Shown here: positions 25,313 through 34,277 of the stretch, piece by piece
How positions within the stretch are numbered: position 1 is the first letter of the stretch
How the letters are laid out: each line of letters starts with the position of its first letter
Source: Marvinbryantia formatexigens DSM 14469
Lineage (GTDB): Bacteria; Bacillota; Clostridia; Lachnospirales; Lachnospiraceae
DNA: 64,000 nucleotides
Reading direction: 5' to 3'
Assembly (NCBI RefSeq): GCF_025148285.1
Contig: NZ_CP102268.1
Span: 3,451,001 to 3,515,000, forward strand
Made by a program: the position numbers and the translations under genes
Notes under the pieces: generated by a model
Seen by the model: only the letters and a program-made list of their open reading frames with translations
What the model was told of the DNA's origin: nothing
The model's database searches: none

Positions 25313-26985
25313 TTCTTCATAATCTTACATCTTTTTTTATAGAAAGCGGCTCCGTAACAGATAACCTCTGCATAATTCTCTTTAAATTCTTCTGCATACT
25401 TCTTTTCATCTATCTGTGAAATTGCTTTTTCACACTCCTTTTCCAGGTCTTCCAGCTTCTTTGCATATTTTACTTCAAATACAGCCACACGGTCTCCCGC
25501 GTAGTCCTGTACTACAATATCGCTTCTGCCATCCCCATGTTCCCGGTTGGATTCCACCACATATCCGGCGCCCGCAAAAATCCCGGCAAAAAAAGCATGA
25601 TAGAAGTCTTCTCTGTAATCATAATAGCTTATGGTTCTGCGGAGCAGCTTCGTGATCTCTGCGGTTGCTTTTTCTGCATCCCCATTCCAGACAGACGCAA
25701 ACAATGCTTTTCTGTCTATCTGCTGTGTGCTTTCCATAAACCATTTTTTAATAACCGTTTCAAAGATTTCTCTGACCTCTTTATTGGGAATTTTCATGGC
25801 ATAGCTTCCCTGGGGCAGCTCTTCTTCCCATCTGCCGTCCTTTGTGCGTGTCAGATATCCGGTAAGATACAGGATACTCCACAGATTATCTTCTGTGGAA
25901 TGCAGATAGTCATAGGTGATTTCTTCCTGAATATTCTCAACAATACATCCGCCCGACAGCAGGGTTTCCAGCTTCTGCGTAATTGCAGGTCCGGAATAGT
26001 CAATAAAAGAACGAATGATCTCATTTCCGCTTGAATTTTTCCAATAGCCGACCGGCTTTGCTTCGGAATCAATCAGCAGACTATTCACATGGTTTACCAC
26101 ATCCCACGGACAATATACATCCATGTTTCCAAAACGATAGCCATCGTACCACTCCCGCATTTCATCCGTATGGTCCGTCAATCCGGTATCCTCCAGAAGC
26201 TTATCCACCTCATTCTGCGAAAAGCCGAAAAATTCATCATAGCGGTTATCTAAAATGGTATCTATCGTAAAATTGTTTACTCCTGTGAAGATACTTTCTT
26301 TTGCAATTCTCAGACAGCCTGTGATTACTGCAAATTTAAGACAACTGTTATCCTTTAGCGCAGTGCTTAAAATTCCCCGGATCATATCAAGCATTTCATT
26401 GTAATAACCATTTGTATTTGCTTTTGCAACAGGAACGTCATACTCATCAAGCAAAAGAATCACAGGCTTGCCGTAATAGTCTTTCAGCATACGCATTAAG
26501 ATGCTTAATGCTCTGCTTATCTGTCCGATACTTGCTTTTTCAGTCTTAATCAGTGAAAAAACTTCTTCATCATCCTTATTCACGAAATCGTTTTTTAACA
26601 AATAATCGTATTTTTTAAATAAATCTGCAAACTGTCCCTGAAGTCTTTCATAAGCAACAGGAAAATCAAGTCCGTCAACATCCTTAAATGAAAAGAAAAT
26701 GGTCGGATACCGATTCATCCATTCTTCACATAATTCTTTATTCTCCGAAATTTTCAATCCATCAAATAGCATCCTGCTGTTTTCACTGATATCAAAAAAA
26801 TGAGCAAGCATACTCATTCCTAATGTTTTTCCAAAACGACGCGGGCGGGTAAACAAGGTCACCTTTGTCCCTGTGGTATTCAGCAGTTCTTCAATCAAAC
26901 CTGTCTTATCAATATAGTAACTGCCTTCCTGTCTTATTTCACTGAAGTCTGAAATGCCCACAGGCATCATGATTTTGCGCTTCAT
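25309..26985 (-). CDS. AAA-ATPase-like / DUF1703 (PD-(D/E)XK) protein
   Basis: This 558-residue protein has the AAA-ATPase_like N-terminus: 'MPVGISDFSEIRQEGSYYID', an atypical P-loop RPRRFGKT (47-54) and a Walker B LLLDEYDVP. The C-terminus is the PD-(D/E)XK-type DUF1703 domain with Asp489 (GRSDIVV) and Glu504-x-Lys506 (VFEVKYAK). Such proteins are very abundant in Clostridia and Bacteroidetes genomes, often in several copies; their function is unproven, with defence or mobile DNA suggested. It is a single gene with its own promoter (TATAAT about 45 bp upstream on the minus strand), convergent with the glycosidase operon. Confidence 0.88.
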   Translation of the reverse strand: MKRKIMMPVGISDFSEIRQEGSYYIDKTGLIEELLNTTGTKVTLFTRPRRFGKTLGMSMLAHFFDISENSRMLFDGLKISENKELCEEWMNRYPTIFFSFKDVDGLDFPVAYERLQGQFADLFKKYDYLLKNDFVNKDDEEVFSLIKTEKASIGQISRALSILMRMLKDYYGKPVILLLDEYDVPVAKANTNGYYNEMLDMIRGILSTALKDNSCLKFAVITGCLRIAKESIFTGVNNFTIDTILDNRYDEFFGFSQNEVDKLLEDTGLTDHTDEMREWYDGYRFGNMDVYCPWDVVNHVNSLLIDSEAKPVGYWKNSSGNEIIRSFIDYSGPAITQKLETLLSGGCIVENIQEEITYDYLHSTEDNLWSILYLTGYLTRTKDGRWEEELPQGSYAMKIPNKEVREIFETVIKKWFMESTQQIDRKALFASVWNGDAEKATAEITKLLRRTISYYDYREDFYHAFFAGIFAGAGYVVESNREHGDGRSDIVVQDYAGDRVAVFEVKYAKKLEDLEKECEKAISQIDEKKYAEEFKENYAEVICYGAAFYKKRCKIMKK

Positions 26986-27220
26986 TTTCTCACACCCTTT
27001 CTATCATGTTTCTATTCTGATTATAACCCAAAATGGCGGCTTTGTACATAGCTGCTATTTTAAAAAAGAAATTGAAATGTTGATGGAAATGTGATACCGT
27101 ATAAGGATAAGGAATGTGGGAGCAAGTCCCTTTCGTGAGTCGGATTTTATGCAGATTGGCGGATGGGTCTGCGAAACAGCAGCGTGTGGGAGACTAATCT
27201 TCGGGAGACAGAACAGATAG
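26986..27220. other. Divergent intergenic region with hairpins
   Basis: The left part holds the minus-strand promoter of the AAA protein (TATAAT at about 27020-27025). The right part, 27115-27200, can form GGGAGCAAGTCCC and GCAGAT/GTCTGC hairpins ahead of the NlpC/P60 gene, which lacks a strong ribosome-binding site. No known riboswitch consensus was matched. Confidence 0.35.
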
Positions 27221-29260
27221 ATGAGAAGAAAAGGACTTTGGAAGAACATATCGTACATGGCCATTTCCGGGATGCTTGCGGTTTCACTGCCGGCGGCAGC
27301 GATACAGACGCCGGTGTCCGCCGAGGAGAAGACGGCGCAGGGGACAGAGAGGAAGGCGTCGGAGGAGAAGGCGGCGCAGGCGAGCGCACCCCAGACAGAG
27401 GCACCGCAGGCGAGTGCGGCGCAGGCGAGCGCGTCCCAGACAGAGGCAGTGCAGGCGAGTGTGGCGCAGGCGAGCGCGTCCCAGACAGAGGCAGTGCAGG
27501 CGAGTGTGGTGCAGGCGAGCGCGCCTCAGACGGAGGCGGTGCAGGTGAGCGCGCCTCAGACGGAGGCACCGCAGACGAGTGCGCCCCAGACGGAGGCACC
27601 GCAGACGAATCCGCCCCAGACGGAGGCACCGCAGACGAGTGCGCCCCAGACGGAGCCGCCGCAGACGAATCCGCCCCAGACGGAACCGCCACAGACGAAT
27701 CCGCCTCAGACGGAACCGCCGCAGACAAATCCGCCTCAGACAGAGACGCCGGGCGCCGGAACAGAAGGCACAGGGAATCCGTCAGAGACGGAAACGGGCG
27801 CGCCTGTCACAGAACCGGAGACAGAAGCGGCTTCCGGTACGGAAAATGGCGGGGCAGCGGAAGGAACGGAAGGACCCGGAGAGGGACAGACCGGAACCGA
27901 TACCGATACCGGGACAGAAGCCGTATCCGGCACGGAAACGGAATCCGGGTCAGAAACAGAATCCGAGTCTGAGTCGGAGTCCGAATCGGAGAGTGAAAGC
28001 GAGGACCATTCGCAGATGAACGCCAACTGGGAGACCAATATCATCGCCAGCAACGCGGCATGGCTTGGTCAGTTGTCCGGTACCTACGGTATCAGCTTTT
28101 CCTGTGATTTCGGCAGTCTCTGCAGCCGGGTGGAAGCAGAATTTGCCCAGACGCTCTCGGACCCGGAAAATTTTCATGCATCCAACTGGAAGGATGTTTT
28201 TGCGGTATTTGTCTATGAGCTGAAGCAGCGGACCGGCTCCGCCAGTATATCGGAGGATTCGTATGCGCTTCTGCTGGAAATATTCACGGAAATGAACGAG
28301 CCGGAGCACAGTGCGGACGGAGAAGCGGGACCGGACATTTCCGAAGTATTTGTGGAGGAATATCCGATTGAGGAAGCGCTTGCGGAAATAGACGCGCAGG
28401 AGGAGCTGCTGCTGGCTGGATGGAATACCGGGACGGGCACTCTGGAGGAATTTATGCGCGAATCCATAAAGGAACGGGCAGAACAGAAGAGAGAGGCGCT
28501 GCGTGAGGAAAAACAGGCGCAGATGGACCGGGCGCGCTATGAAAAATGGCTGCGTCTGCGGCAGGAGAGCGTTCTGCAGACGGACGACCAGAGCGAGCAG
28601 AGCTATTTGGTGTCAGAGCTTGTTCCGGCAGCGGCGGCGGACTATGTGCGCAGAAACGGCATCGGCAGTGCGGGAGCAGCGGAGATAGAATCCTATGCCT
28701 CGACGCAGTGTCTGCAGCTCTGTGCAATCGCCAGCGCAGCCCCGCAGATCGTGCGTGCGGCGGTCGGCGATGATGTCTCGGAGGCGCGCGTGCGAATCGT
28801 GACGGCGGCGTACAGCCTGGTCGGAAAGGTCGGCTACTTCTGGGGCGGCAAGTCCTTCGTGTTCGGCTGGGACGACCGGTGGGGCACTCCCGCAAAGGTG
28901 ACGGCGGACGGAAGCACCTCGACCGGCATGACAAGAGGCTATGGATTGGATTGCAGCGGTTTTACGCTGTACTGCTATTACAATGGTCTGGGCGGTTCTG
29001 ATGCGGGTATTGGCGGTCACACGACCAGCCAGTGGAACGCGTCCGTGATGGTCGACCAGATTAACGCGCAGCCCGGCGACCTGGTATTTTACGGCGGTCC
29101 GGAGCGCGGCGATATGAATCATGTCGGGCTGGTGGTTGGAAAATCGGCGGACGGCGGTCTGATTGTCGCACATTGTTCCTCCAGCCAGAACGGCGTGGTC
29201 GTGGGCGAGGCGTGGAGCTCCGGTTTCCGGTATGTGCGGACGGTGCCTGGTCTGCAGTAA
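27221..29260 (+). CDS. Secreted NlpC/P60 peptidoglycan hydrolase with low-complexity stalk
   Basis: The 679-residue protein begins with a signal peptide (MRRKGLWKN, hydrophobic core, AIQTPVSAEE). Residues ~30-265 are low complexity: Ala/Gln/Ser/Thr repeats of the PQTEAPQTSA and PQTEPPQTNP type, then Glu/Thr/Gly and a pure Ser-Glu run. A helical, Glu-rich region (about 270-500) follows. The C-terminal ~170 residues are an NlpC/P60 endopeptidase domain with Cys578 (GLDCSGF), His634 (MNHVGLV) and a third polar residue His651 (IVAHC). It should cleave wall peptides outside the cell; the Pro-rich part probably spans the wall. The ATG lacks a good ribosome-binding site (GGGAG 14 bp upstream). Confidence 0.9.
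   Translation: MRRKGLWKNISYMAISGMLAVSLPAAAIQTPVSAEEKTAQGTERKASEEKAAQASAPQTEAPQASAAQASASQTEAVQASVAQASASQTEAVQASVVQASAPQTEAVQVSAPQTEAPQTSAPQTEAPQTNPPQTEAPQTSAPQTEPPQTNPPQTEPPQTNPPQTEPPQTNPPQTETPGAGTEGTGNPSETETGAPVTEPETEAASGTENGGAAEGTEGPGEGQTGTDTDTGTEAVSGTETESGSETESESESESESESESEDHSQMNANWETNIIASNAAWLGQLSGTYGISFSCDFGSLCSRVEAEFAQTLSDPENFHASNWKDVFAVFVYELKQRTGSASISEDSYALLLEIFTEMNEPEHSADGEAGPDISEVFVEEYPIEEALAEIDAQEELLLAGWNTGTGTLEEFMRESIKERAEQKREALREEKQAQMDRARYEKWLRLRQESVLQTDDQSEQSYLVSELVPAAAADYVRRNGIGSAGAAEIESYASTQCLQLCAIASAAPQIVRAAVGDDVSEARVRIVTAAYSLVGKVGYFWGGKSFVFGWDDRWGTPAKVTADGSTSTGMTRGYGLDCSGFTLYCYYNGLGGSDAGIGGHTTSQWNASVMVDQINAQPGDLVFYGGPERGDMNHVGLVVGKSADGGLIVAHCSSSQNGVVVGEAWSSGFRYVRTVPGLQ
27390..28005 (+). 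repeat. Low-complexity repeat tract in the NlpC/P60 gene
   Basis: Imperfect tandem units of about 12-36 bp built on CAGACGGAGGCACCGCAG and later GAGTCTGAGTCGGAG-type codons. All other frames stay open across this tract because of its composition, which is an artefact rather than overlapping genes. Confidence 0.85.
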
Positions 29261-29311
29261 ACTTTTATCGAAATAATACATTATACTGATGCTTTTAAAT
29301 CATGATTCTGG

Positions 29312-29345
29312 AGCGGGTTTTTTGTTGACAAACAAAAAGCCCGCT
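29312..29345 (+). terminator. 15-bp inverted repeat downstream of NlpC/P60 gene
   Basis: AGCGGGTTTTTTGTT and AACAAAAAGCCCGCT pair across a GACA loop with one G-U. It is followed by GTTATCATTTTTT. It may terminate the NlpC/P60 transcript or be the first hairpin of the glnA leader. Confidence 0.6.
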
Positions 29346-29364
29346 GTTATCATTTTTTCAGAAC

Positions 29365-29405
29365 AAAGGCGTTCTTACAAAAGGGTGAAGAATGCCTTTT
29401 TCTGC
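29365..29405 (+). promoter_or_regulatory. Attenuator-like hairpin in the glnA leader
   Basis: AAAGGCGTTCTT (29365-29376) pairs with AAGAATGCCTTT (29388-29399), followed by TTCTGCTTT, a terminator shape only ~30 bp ahead of the glnA start. The apical part can close with CA/TG to leave the hexaloop AAAGGG, which has A at position 1 and G at position 4, the rule for ANTAR-bound RNA hairpins. An ANTAR gene lies just downstream of glnA. Confidence 0.5.
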
Positions 29406-29432
29406 TTTAAAGAAGAAGGAGTGGATTTAAGG

Positions 29433-30761
29433 ATGGGATATACGAAACAGGATGTAATCAGAATGGTGCAGGAGGAGGACGTGGAGTTTATCCGCCTGCA
29501 GTTTACCGATATTTTCGGAACCTTTAAAAATATCGCGATTACGGCGAGCCAGCTTGAGCGGGCGCTGGACAATAAGTGTATGTTTGATGGCTCGTCGATT
29601 GAGGGCTTTGTGCGCATAGAGGAGTCGGATATGTACCTTCACCCCGACCTGGATACCTTTGTGATTTTTCCGTGGAGACCGCAGCAGGGAAAGGTGGCGC
29701 GGTTAATCTGTGATATTTACCGCCAGGACGGCACGATATTTGAGGGGGACCCGCGCTATGTGCTGAAGCGCGTTGTGAAAGAGGCGGAGGAAATGGGCTA
29801 CCAGTTTGATGTGGGACCGGAGTGCGAGTTTTTCCTGTATCACACGGACGACAACGGACAGCCGACAACGATTACGCACGAGAAAGCTGGATATTTTGAC
29901 CTCGGACCGGTTGACCTGGGAGAAAATGCGAGACGTGACATGGTGCTGACGCTGGAGACGATGGGCTTTGAGATTGAATCGTCTCATCACGAAATGGCGC
30001 CGGCGCAGCATGAAATAGATTTCCGCTATGACGACGCTCTGAAAACGGCGGACAACATTATGACCTTTAAGCTGACGGTGAAAACGATCGCAAAACGGCA
30101 CGGTCTGCACGCAACCTTCATGCCGAAGCCGAAAACGGGCATCAACGGGTCTGGGATGCATATTAATATGTCTCTTTCCAGAGACGGAAAAAATATTTTT
30201 GCAGATCCGGACGACGAAGTGGGTCTGAGCAGGGAGGCTTATTATTTTATCGGCGGACTGATGAAGCATATCCGCTGTATGACGGCAATCACAAATCCGC
30301 TTGTCAATTCCTACAAGCGCCTGGTGCCGGGTTTTGAGGCGCCGGTCTATGTGGCGTGGTCGGCGCATAACCGTTCGCCGCTGATACGGATTCCCAGTAT
30401 CCGCACAGAGGGAACGCGGATCGAGCTGCGCTGTCCGGATCCGTCCAGCAATCCGTATCTGGTACTGGCGGTCTGCCTTGCCGCCGGACTGGACGGTATC
30501 AAAAATCAGATTATGCCGCCTGCCAAGGTGGAACGCAATATTTTTGAAATGACGGATGCGGAGCGGGCGGAGCTTGGAATCGCGACCCTGCCGGAAAATC
30601 TGCTGGATGCGATTGAGGCGATGGAGAGCGATGACTTTATATGCCAGGTGCTCGGAAAGCATATTACGGACAATTACTGCCGGGCAAAGCGCAGCGAATG
30701 GGCCGAGTACAGCAGAAACGTTACGGAGTGGGAACTGGAACAGTATCTTTACCGGATTTAA
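29433..30761 (+). CDS. glnA: Glutamine synthetase type I (alpha subtype)
   Basis: The enzyme makes glutamine from glutamate, ammonia and ATP. The 442-residue protein from this ATG (AAGGAG ten bases upstream) begins '[20 protein letters not shown]' and contains the family landmarks '[18 protein letters not shown]', 'GPECEFFLY', '[11 protein letters not shown]' and '[17 protein letters not shown]'. The length and absence of an adenylylation loop fit the GSI-alpha enzymes of Firmicutes, which are controlled by feedback and at the RNA or transcription level. The frame is open 48 codons further upstream, but that part covers the leader hairpins and lacks a ribosome-binding site. It is followed by an ANTAR regulator, a pairing seen for nitrogen genes in Clostridia. 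Confidence 0.96.
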   Translation: MGYTKQDVIRMVQEEDVEFIRLQFTDIFGTFKNIAITASQLERALDNKCMFDGSSIEGFVRIEESDMYLHPDLDTFVIFPWRPQQGKVARLICDIYRQDGTIFEGDPRYVLKRVVKEAEEMGYQFDVGPECEFFLYHTDDNGQPTTITHEKAGYFDLGPVDLGENARRDMVLTLETMGFEIESSHHEMAPAQHEIDFRYDDALKTADNIMTFKLTVKTIAKRHGLHATFMPKPKTGINGSGMHINMSLSRDGKNIFADPDDEVGLSREAYYFIGGLMKHIRCMTAITNPLVNSYKRLVPGFEAPVYVAWSAHNRSPLIRIPSIRTEGTRIELRCPDPSSNPYLVLAVCLAAGLDGIKNQIMPPAKVERNIFEMTDAERAELGIATLPENLLDAIEAMESDDFICQVLGKHITDNYCRAKRSEWAEYSRNVTEWELEQYLYRI

Positions 30762-30763
30762 GT

Positions 30764-30791
30764 CCTGTTTTTATACGGAAATAAAAACAGG
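30764..30791 (+). promoter_or_regulatory. Perfect hairpin with A1/G4 hexaloop before the ANTAR gene
   Basis: CCTGTTTTTAT and ATAAAAACAGG form an 11-bp perfect stem closing the six-base loop ACGGAA, with A at position 1 and G at position 4. It begins 2 bp after the glnA stop and ends right at the ribosome-binding region of the ANTAR gene. Confidence 0.55.
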
Positions 30792-30802
30792 GGGTGGAGA
30801 GA

Positions 30803-31351
30803 TTGGTAAGTATCATTGTGGTGTTCCCGAAGGCGGAGGATGCGAAAAACATCCGCAATATTCTTGTCCGCAGCGGATACCGGGTGGCTGCCGTCTGCAC
30901 CAGCGGTGCGCAGGTTCTGCAGGTCGCTGACCGTATCGGGGAGGGTATTGTTGTGTGCGGCTACAAATTTTCCGATGTGATGTACAGCGATCTGCTGGCG
31001 GACCTTCCGGAGAGCTTTGAGATGCTGCTGATTGCTTCCCGCAGTGTCCTGGAGCTGTGCGATGACCGGGGAATCGTCTGCCTGGAGCTTCCGCTGAAGA
31101 TTCATGACCTTGCAAATACGCTGGAAATGATGATGGGAAATCTTCTGCGGCGGAAAAAGAGGAAAAAGCTGCAGCCGAAGGTGCGATCGGAGGAGGAAAT
31201 CAGGCTGATTGCCGATGCAAAGCGGCTTCTGATGGAACGCAACAGCATGACGGAGGAGGAAGCACACCGCTATATGCAGAAATGCAGCATGGACAGCGGG
31301 ACAAATATTGTGGAAACGGCGCAGATGGTGTTTGCGCTGATGAAGTATTAA
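30803..31351 (+). CDS. ANTAR-domain RNA-binding antiterminator
   Basis: The product has 182 residues from TTG, chosen because GGGGTGGAG lies just upstream and the resulting start 'MVSIIVVFPKAEDAKNIRN' matches typical homologues; a GTG at 30794 would place the site inside the gene. The N-terminal ~115 residues are a receiver-like domain without the full acidic pocket, so phosphorylation is doubtful. The C-terminal ~55 residues are the ANTAR three-helix module ('LIADAKRLLMERNSMTEEEAHRYM', then 'GTNIVETAQMV'). ANTAR proteins bind paired RNA hairpins and block termination. The position after glnA and the hexaloop hairpins point to nitrogen-responsive control of glnA and possibly of itself. Confidence 0.87.
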   Translation: MVSIIVVFPKAEDAKNIRNILVRSGYRVAAVCTSGAQVLQVADRIGEGIVVCGYKFSDVMYSDLLADLPESFEMLLIASRSVLELCDDRGIVCLELPLKIHDLANTLEMMMGNLLRRKKRKKLQPKVRSEEEIRLIADAKRLLMERNSMTEEEAHRYMQKCSMDSGTNIVETAQMVFALMKY

Positions 31352-31428
31352 GCGGCAGGACTGCAAAAGGCATCTCTGGACAGGCATAACAGGATGCTGC
31401 AGCCATTATTTATCAGGAGGAGGAATAC

Positions 31429-32262
31429 ATGAAGTTTACGAAAATGCATGGAATCGGAAACGATTATGTTTATGTGAACTGCTTTAAGGAGACGGTGGAG
31501 GATCCGGAGAAAACGGCAATCCTGGTCAGTGACCGTCATTTCGGAATCGGCTCCGACGGTCTGATTCTGATTAAGCCGTCGTCGGTTGCGGATGGGAAAA
31601 TGGAAATGTACAACGCGGACGGCTCCCAGGGAGCAATGTGCGGCAACGGTATCCGCTGCGTGGCGAAATATATGTACGATTACGGGATTACGGATAAAAC
31701 CAGCATCAGCGTGGAGACGAAGAGCGGTATAAAATACCTTGACCTCACGGTGGAGAATGGAAAGGTCTCTGCTGTCAGGGTGAATATGGGCTCTCCGGTT
31801 CTGCAGGCGGCCGCCATACCGGCAGTTTCTGAAAAGGAGACGGTGATTGACGAGCCGGTGACGGTGAACGGCAGAGAGTGGCGGCTTACCTGTGTTTCTA
31901 TGGGCAATCCGCACGCTGTGACCTATGTGGAGGATGTGAAGCATCTGGATATTGAGAAAATCGGCCCGGAGTTTGAGCATCATCCGATGTTTCCGGACAG
32001 GGTGAATACGGAATTTGCGCATGTGATTGACCGCCATACAGTGGAAATGCGCGTGTGGGAGCGCGGCTCCGGCGAGACGCTTGCCTGCGGTACCGGGGCG
32101 TGCGCGACGGCGGTTGCCTCTGTCCTGAATGGCTATACGGAGGATGAGGTGACGGTGAAGCTTCTGGGCGGCGACCTGAAAATTTTCTGGGACAGAAAGG
32201 AAAATAATGTTTACATGACCGGAAGTGCGACGACGGTATTTGACGGGGAAATTGCACTCTGA
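31429..32262 (+). CDS. dapF: Diaminopimelate epimerase
   Basis: It converts LL- to meso-diaminopimelate for lysine and peptidoglycan. The 277-residue protein has the two catalytic cysteines, Cys71 in MCGNGIRC and Cys220 in ACGTGAC, and the N-terminal '[12 protein letters not shown]'. The start has AGGAGGAGG upstream. It precedes dapL by about 100 bp, so both steps of the aminotransferase branch of the DAP pathway lie side by side. Confidence 0.97.
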   Translation: MKFTKMHGIGNDYVYVNCFKETVEDPEKTAILVSDRHFGIGSDGLILIKPSSVADGKMEMYNADGSQGAMCGNGIRCVAKYMYDYGITDKTSISVETKSGIKYLDLTVENGKVSAVRVNMGSPVLQAAAIPAVSEKETVIDEPVTVNGREWRLTCVSMGNPHAVTYVEDVKHLDIEKIGPEFEHHPMFPDRVNTEFAHVIDRHTVEMRVWERGSGETLACGTGACATAVASVLNGYTEDEVTVKLLGGDLKIFWDRKENNVYMTGSATTVFDGEIAL

Positions 32263-32364
32263 CGTCATGCATTAAGAAGGCGGGAATGCCGGGAAGCTGT
32301 TTAAAAAGGACAGCGGAGACGGCAGAACAGGAATGGATTCATACAGGGAAAAGGAGACGGGAAT

Positions 32365-33579
32365 ATGGCAAAGGTAAATGATAATTATTTGAAGCTGCCG
32401 GGCAGCTATCTGTTTTCTACAATCGGCAAAAAGGTAGCCGCGTATTCGGCGGCAAATCCGGATAAGAAAATCATCCGCCTGGGGATTGGCGATGTGACGC
32501 AGCCGCTGGCGCCGGCAATTATCACGGCGCTGCACGGCGCGGTGGACGAGATGGCGCACGCGGAGACGTTTCATGGCTATGCGCCGGATCTGGGCTATGA
32601 GTTTTTAAGAAATGCGATTGCGAAAAACGATTACGTCGACCGCGGCTGTGATATTTCTGCGGACGAGATTTTTGTGTCGGACGGTGCAAAGTGCGATTCG
32701 GCAAATATCCAGGAAATTTTCAGCCTGGATAATAAGATTGCGGTCTGCGACCCCGTATATCCGGTATACGTGGATTCTAATGTGATGGCGGGCAGGACCG
32801 GGACCTGGAATCCGCAGACGGAAACCTGGAGCGATGTGATTTATATGCCGTGTACGGCGGAAAATAATTTTGCGCCGGAGCTGCCCTCCCGGACGCCGGA
32901 TCTGATTTATCTGTGCTTCCCGAACAATCCGACCGGCTCCACCATCACGAAGGAGGAGCTGCAGGTCTGGGTGGACTATGCAAATAGCGTAGGTGCGATT
33001 ATTATTTACGATGCCGCCTACGAGGCATATATTTCGGAAGAGGATGTGCCGCATTCCATCTATGAGTGCGAGGGCGCGCGCACCTGTGCGATCGAGCTGC
33101 GCAGCTTCTCGAAAAATGCCGGTTTCACCGGCGTGCGCCTTGGCTTCACGGTCGTTCCGAAGGAGCTGAAGGCGGGCGATACCTTCCTGCATCCGCTGTG
33201 GGCGCGGCGCCACGGCACAAAATACAACGGCGCACCCTATATTGTGCAGCGCGCGGGCGAGGCGGTTTACTCCCCGGAGGGAAAGGCGCAGCTCAGGGAG
33301 CAGGTAGCGTATTATATGAAAAATGCCGCCGCGATTTATGATGGACTGAGCGAGATGGGCTATACGGTATCCGGCGGCATCAACGCGCCGTATATCTGGC
33401 TGAAGACACCGGATGATATGACCTCATGGGAATTTTTCGATTACCTTCTTGAAAAGGCAAACGTTGTCGGAACGCCCGGCTCCGGCTTCGGACCGAGCGG
33501 GGAAGGGTACTTCAGGCTCACCGCCTTTGGCAGCTACGAAAACACCGTGGCGGCGCTTGAACGGATCAGAAGGATGTAA
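32365..33579 (+). CDS. dapL: LL-diaminopimelate aminotransferase
   Basis: This PLP enzyme makes LL-DAP directly from tetrahydrodipicolinate, bypassing the acylase branches. The 404-residue protein opens '[20 protein letters not shown]' and has '[15 protein letters not shown]', '[15 protein letters not shown]', the PLP lysine Lys250 in [15 protein letters not shown] and '[20 protein letters not shown]', all typical of DapL. Length is normal. GGAGACGGG precedes the start. Together with dapF it supplies meso-DAP. Confidence 0.96.
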   Translation: MAKVNDNYLKLPGSYLFSTIGKKVAAYSAANPDKKIIRLGIGDVTQPLAPAIITALHGAVDEMAHAETFHGYAPDLGYEFLRNAIAKNDYVDRGCDISADEIFVSDGAKCDSANIQEIFSLDNKIAVCDPVYPVYVDSNVMAGRTGTWNPQTETWSDVIYMPCTAENNFAPELPSRTPDLIYLCFPNNPTGSTITKEELQVWVDYANSVGAIIIYDAAYEAYISEEDVPHSIYECEGARTCAIELRSFSKNAGFTGVRLGFTVVPKELKAGDTFLHPLWARRHGTKYNGAPYIVQRAGEAVYSPEGKAQLREQVAYYMKNAAAIYDGLSEMGYTVSGGINAPYIWLKTPDDMTSWEFFDYLLEKANVVGTPGSGFGPSGEGYFRLTAFGSYENTVAALERIRRM

Positions 33580-33644
33580 AAAACAGGGAATGAAGTTTTT
33601 CGCTGGTATTAACTGAAAACGTATCTGCTTGGCTGACAGGGCTT

Positions 33645-33671
33645 CCCGGAGCTGCAGAAACAGGCTCCGGG
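33645..33671. terminator. Hairpin between convergent dapL and DUF4180
   Basis: CCCGGAGC and GCTCCGGG form an 8-bp stem with an 11-nt loop. No strong T-run flanks it on either strand, so termination efficiency is doubtful. Confidence 0.4.
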
Positions 33672-33678
33672 GAAATAT

Positions 33679-34041
33679 TTACTGGCAGAGTTTCTCAATG
33701 GCTTCTTCTTTGGTCGGCACAAAGAAGAAACTTCTGCCGTGATTGCTCTCGTAGATAAAATCATGGAGCGGTTTGCTGGTGTAGCCGGAGTAATCGCCGA
33801 CAAAGGCTGCGCGGATACCATAATTTGTGAATTTCTGGAGGATTTCCCCGGCAAGCCCTGTGCTGAGGATGAAGAAATCACCGCATACGGATGCCTTGTC
33901 CAGAATTATGGAAGTGCATCCGGTTTCGTATTTTACAGTAGCAGCAAGGTCCAAAGCACTCTGCACGTCTGTAATCAAAAGTTCTTTTTCCGGAATCCAT
34001 GCAATGTGGGTTCCGTTCTTTTCTAATTGTTGAATTGTCAT
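33679..34041 (-). CDS. DUF4180 protein behind an attenuator-like leader
   Basis: The 120-residue protein begins 'MTIQQLEKNGTHIAWIPEKE' after AAGGAG at nine bases' spacing; an in-frame ATG 17 codons upstream lies in the terminator tail and is rejected. The middle reads 'TGCTSIILDKASVCGDFFILSTGLAGEILQKF' and the end 'FFFVPTKEEAIEKL', which I recognise as the DUF4180 family: small cytoplasmic proteins of unknown role. There are no catalytic or membrane features. The ~240-bp leader holds a promoter, a short ORF, competing hairpins and a terminator, so expression is probably induced by something that stalls or alters leader translation. Confidence 0.75.
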   Translation of the reverse strand: MTIQQLEKNGTHIAWIPEKELLITDVQSALDLAATVKYETGCTSIILDKASVCGDFFILSTGLAGEILQKFTNYGIRAAFVGDYSGYTSKPLHDFIYESNHGRSFFFVPTKEEAIEKLCQ

Positions 34042-34070
34042 CTTTATAGTCTCCTTTTTAAAATTTTCGA

Positions 34071-34116
34071 TAAAAAAAGACCACATGAGCAAAGAAAATC
34101 TTTACCGATGTGGTCT
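34071..34116 (-). terminator. Terminator in the DUF4180 leader
   Basis: On the minus strand AGACCACAT pairs with ATGTGGTCT (arms 34108-34116 and 34078-34086) and is followed by seven T. It sits between the promoter and the DUF4180 start, so it must be bypassed for expression. Confidence 0.75.
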
Positions 34117-34141
34117 TAAATATAAATCTATTTGCCAGCCA

Positions 34142-34199
34142 CACGGATACAGCACAAGAAGCGTCCATATCCGTGAATGAGATTCATGGATAGAACGCT
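34142..34199 (-). promoter_or_regulatory. Mutually exclusive leader hairpins
   Basis: Hairpin A spans 34160-34199 (AGCGT...ACGCT outer arms; TCCATGAAT/ATTCACGGA inner arms). Hairpin B pairs 34168-34175 with 34142-34149 (CACGGATA/TATCCGTG). They share 34168-34175 and cannot coexist. TGTGG next to hairpin B repeats the 3' arm of the terminator and could pair with its CCACA. Confidence 0.5.
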
Positions 34200-34245
34200 A
34201 ACGATCTGCCGCTTCCTTTAAGTTGGTGAATAGACTCCTGTACAT
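34198..34245 (-). CDS. Candidate 15-residue leader peptide
   Basis: ATG after AGGCAGG (eight bases' spacing) opens a 15-codon ORF, MYRSLFTNLKEAADR, ending TAG inside the base of hairpin A. A ribosome stalled near its end would melt hairpin A. Such an arrangement is known for antibiotic-inducible resistance genes; translation of this ORF is inferred only. Confidence 0.4.
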   Translation of the reverse strand: MYRSLFTNLKEAADR

Positions 34246-34277
34246 ACTGTTTACCTGCCTTTTTCCGTATGTCCATT

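Noticed and set aside
27100-27200. Cobalamin riboswitch
   Set aside because: GGGAGCAAGTCC and GAGTCGGA recall parts of the consensus, but the central core is missing and the downstream gene is not B12-related.
27163-28053. Several long overlapping reading frames on both strands in the NlpC/P60 stalk region
   Set aside because: They arise from GC-rich short repeats that keep all frames free of stops; only the frame with signal peptide and NlpC/P60 domain is coherent.
34184-34276. A 30-codon minus-strand ORF as the DUF4180 leader peptide
   Set aside because: Its ATG lies at or before the predicted transcription start and has no ribosome-binding site; the 15-codon ORF at 34198-34245 fits better.
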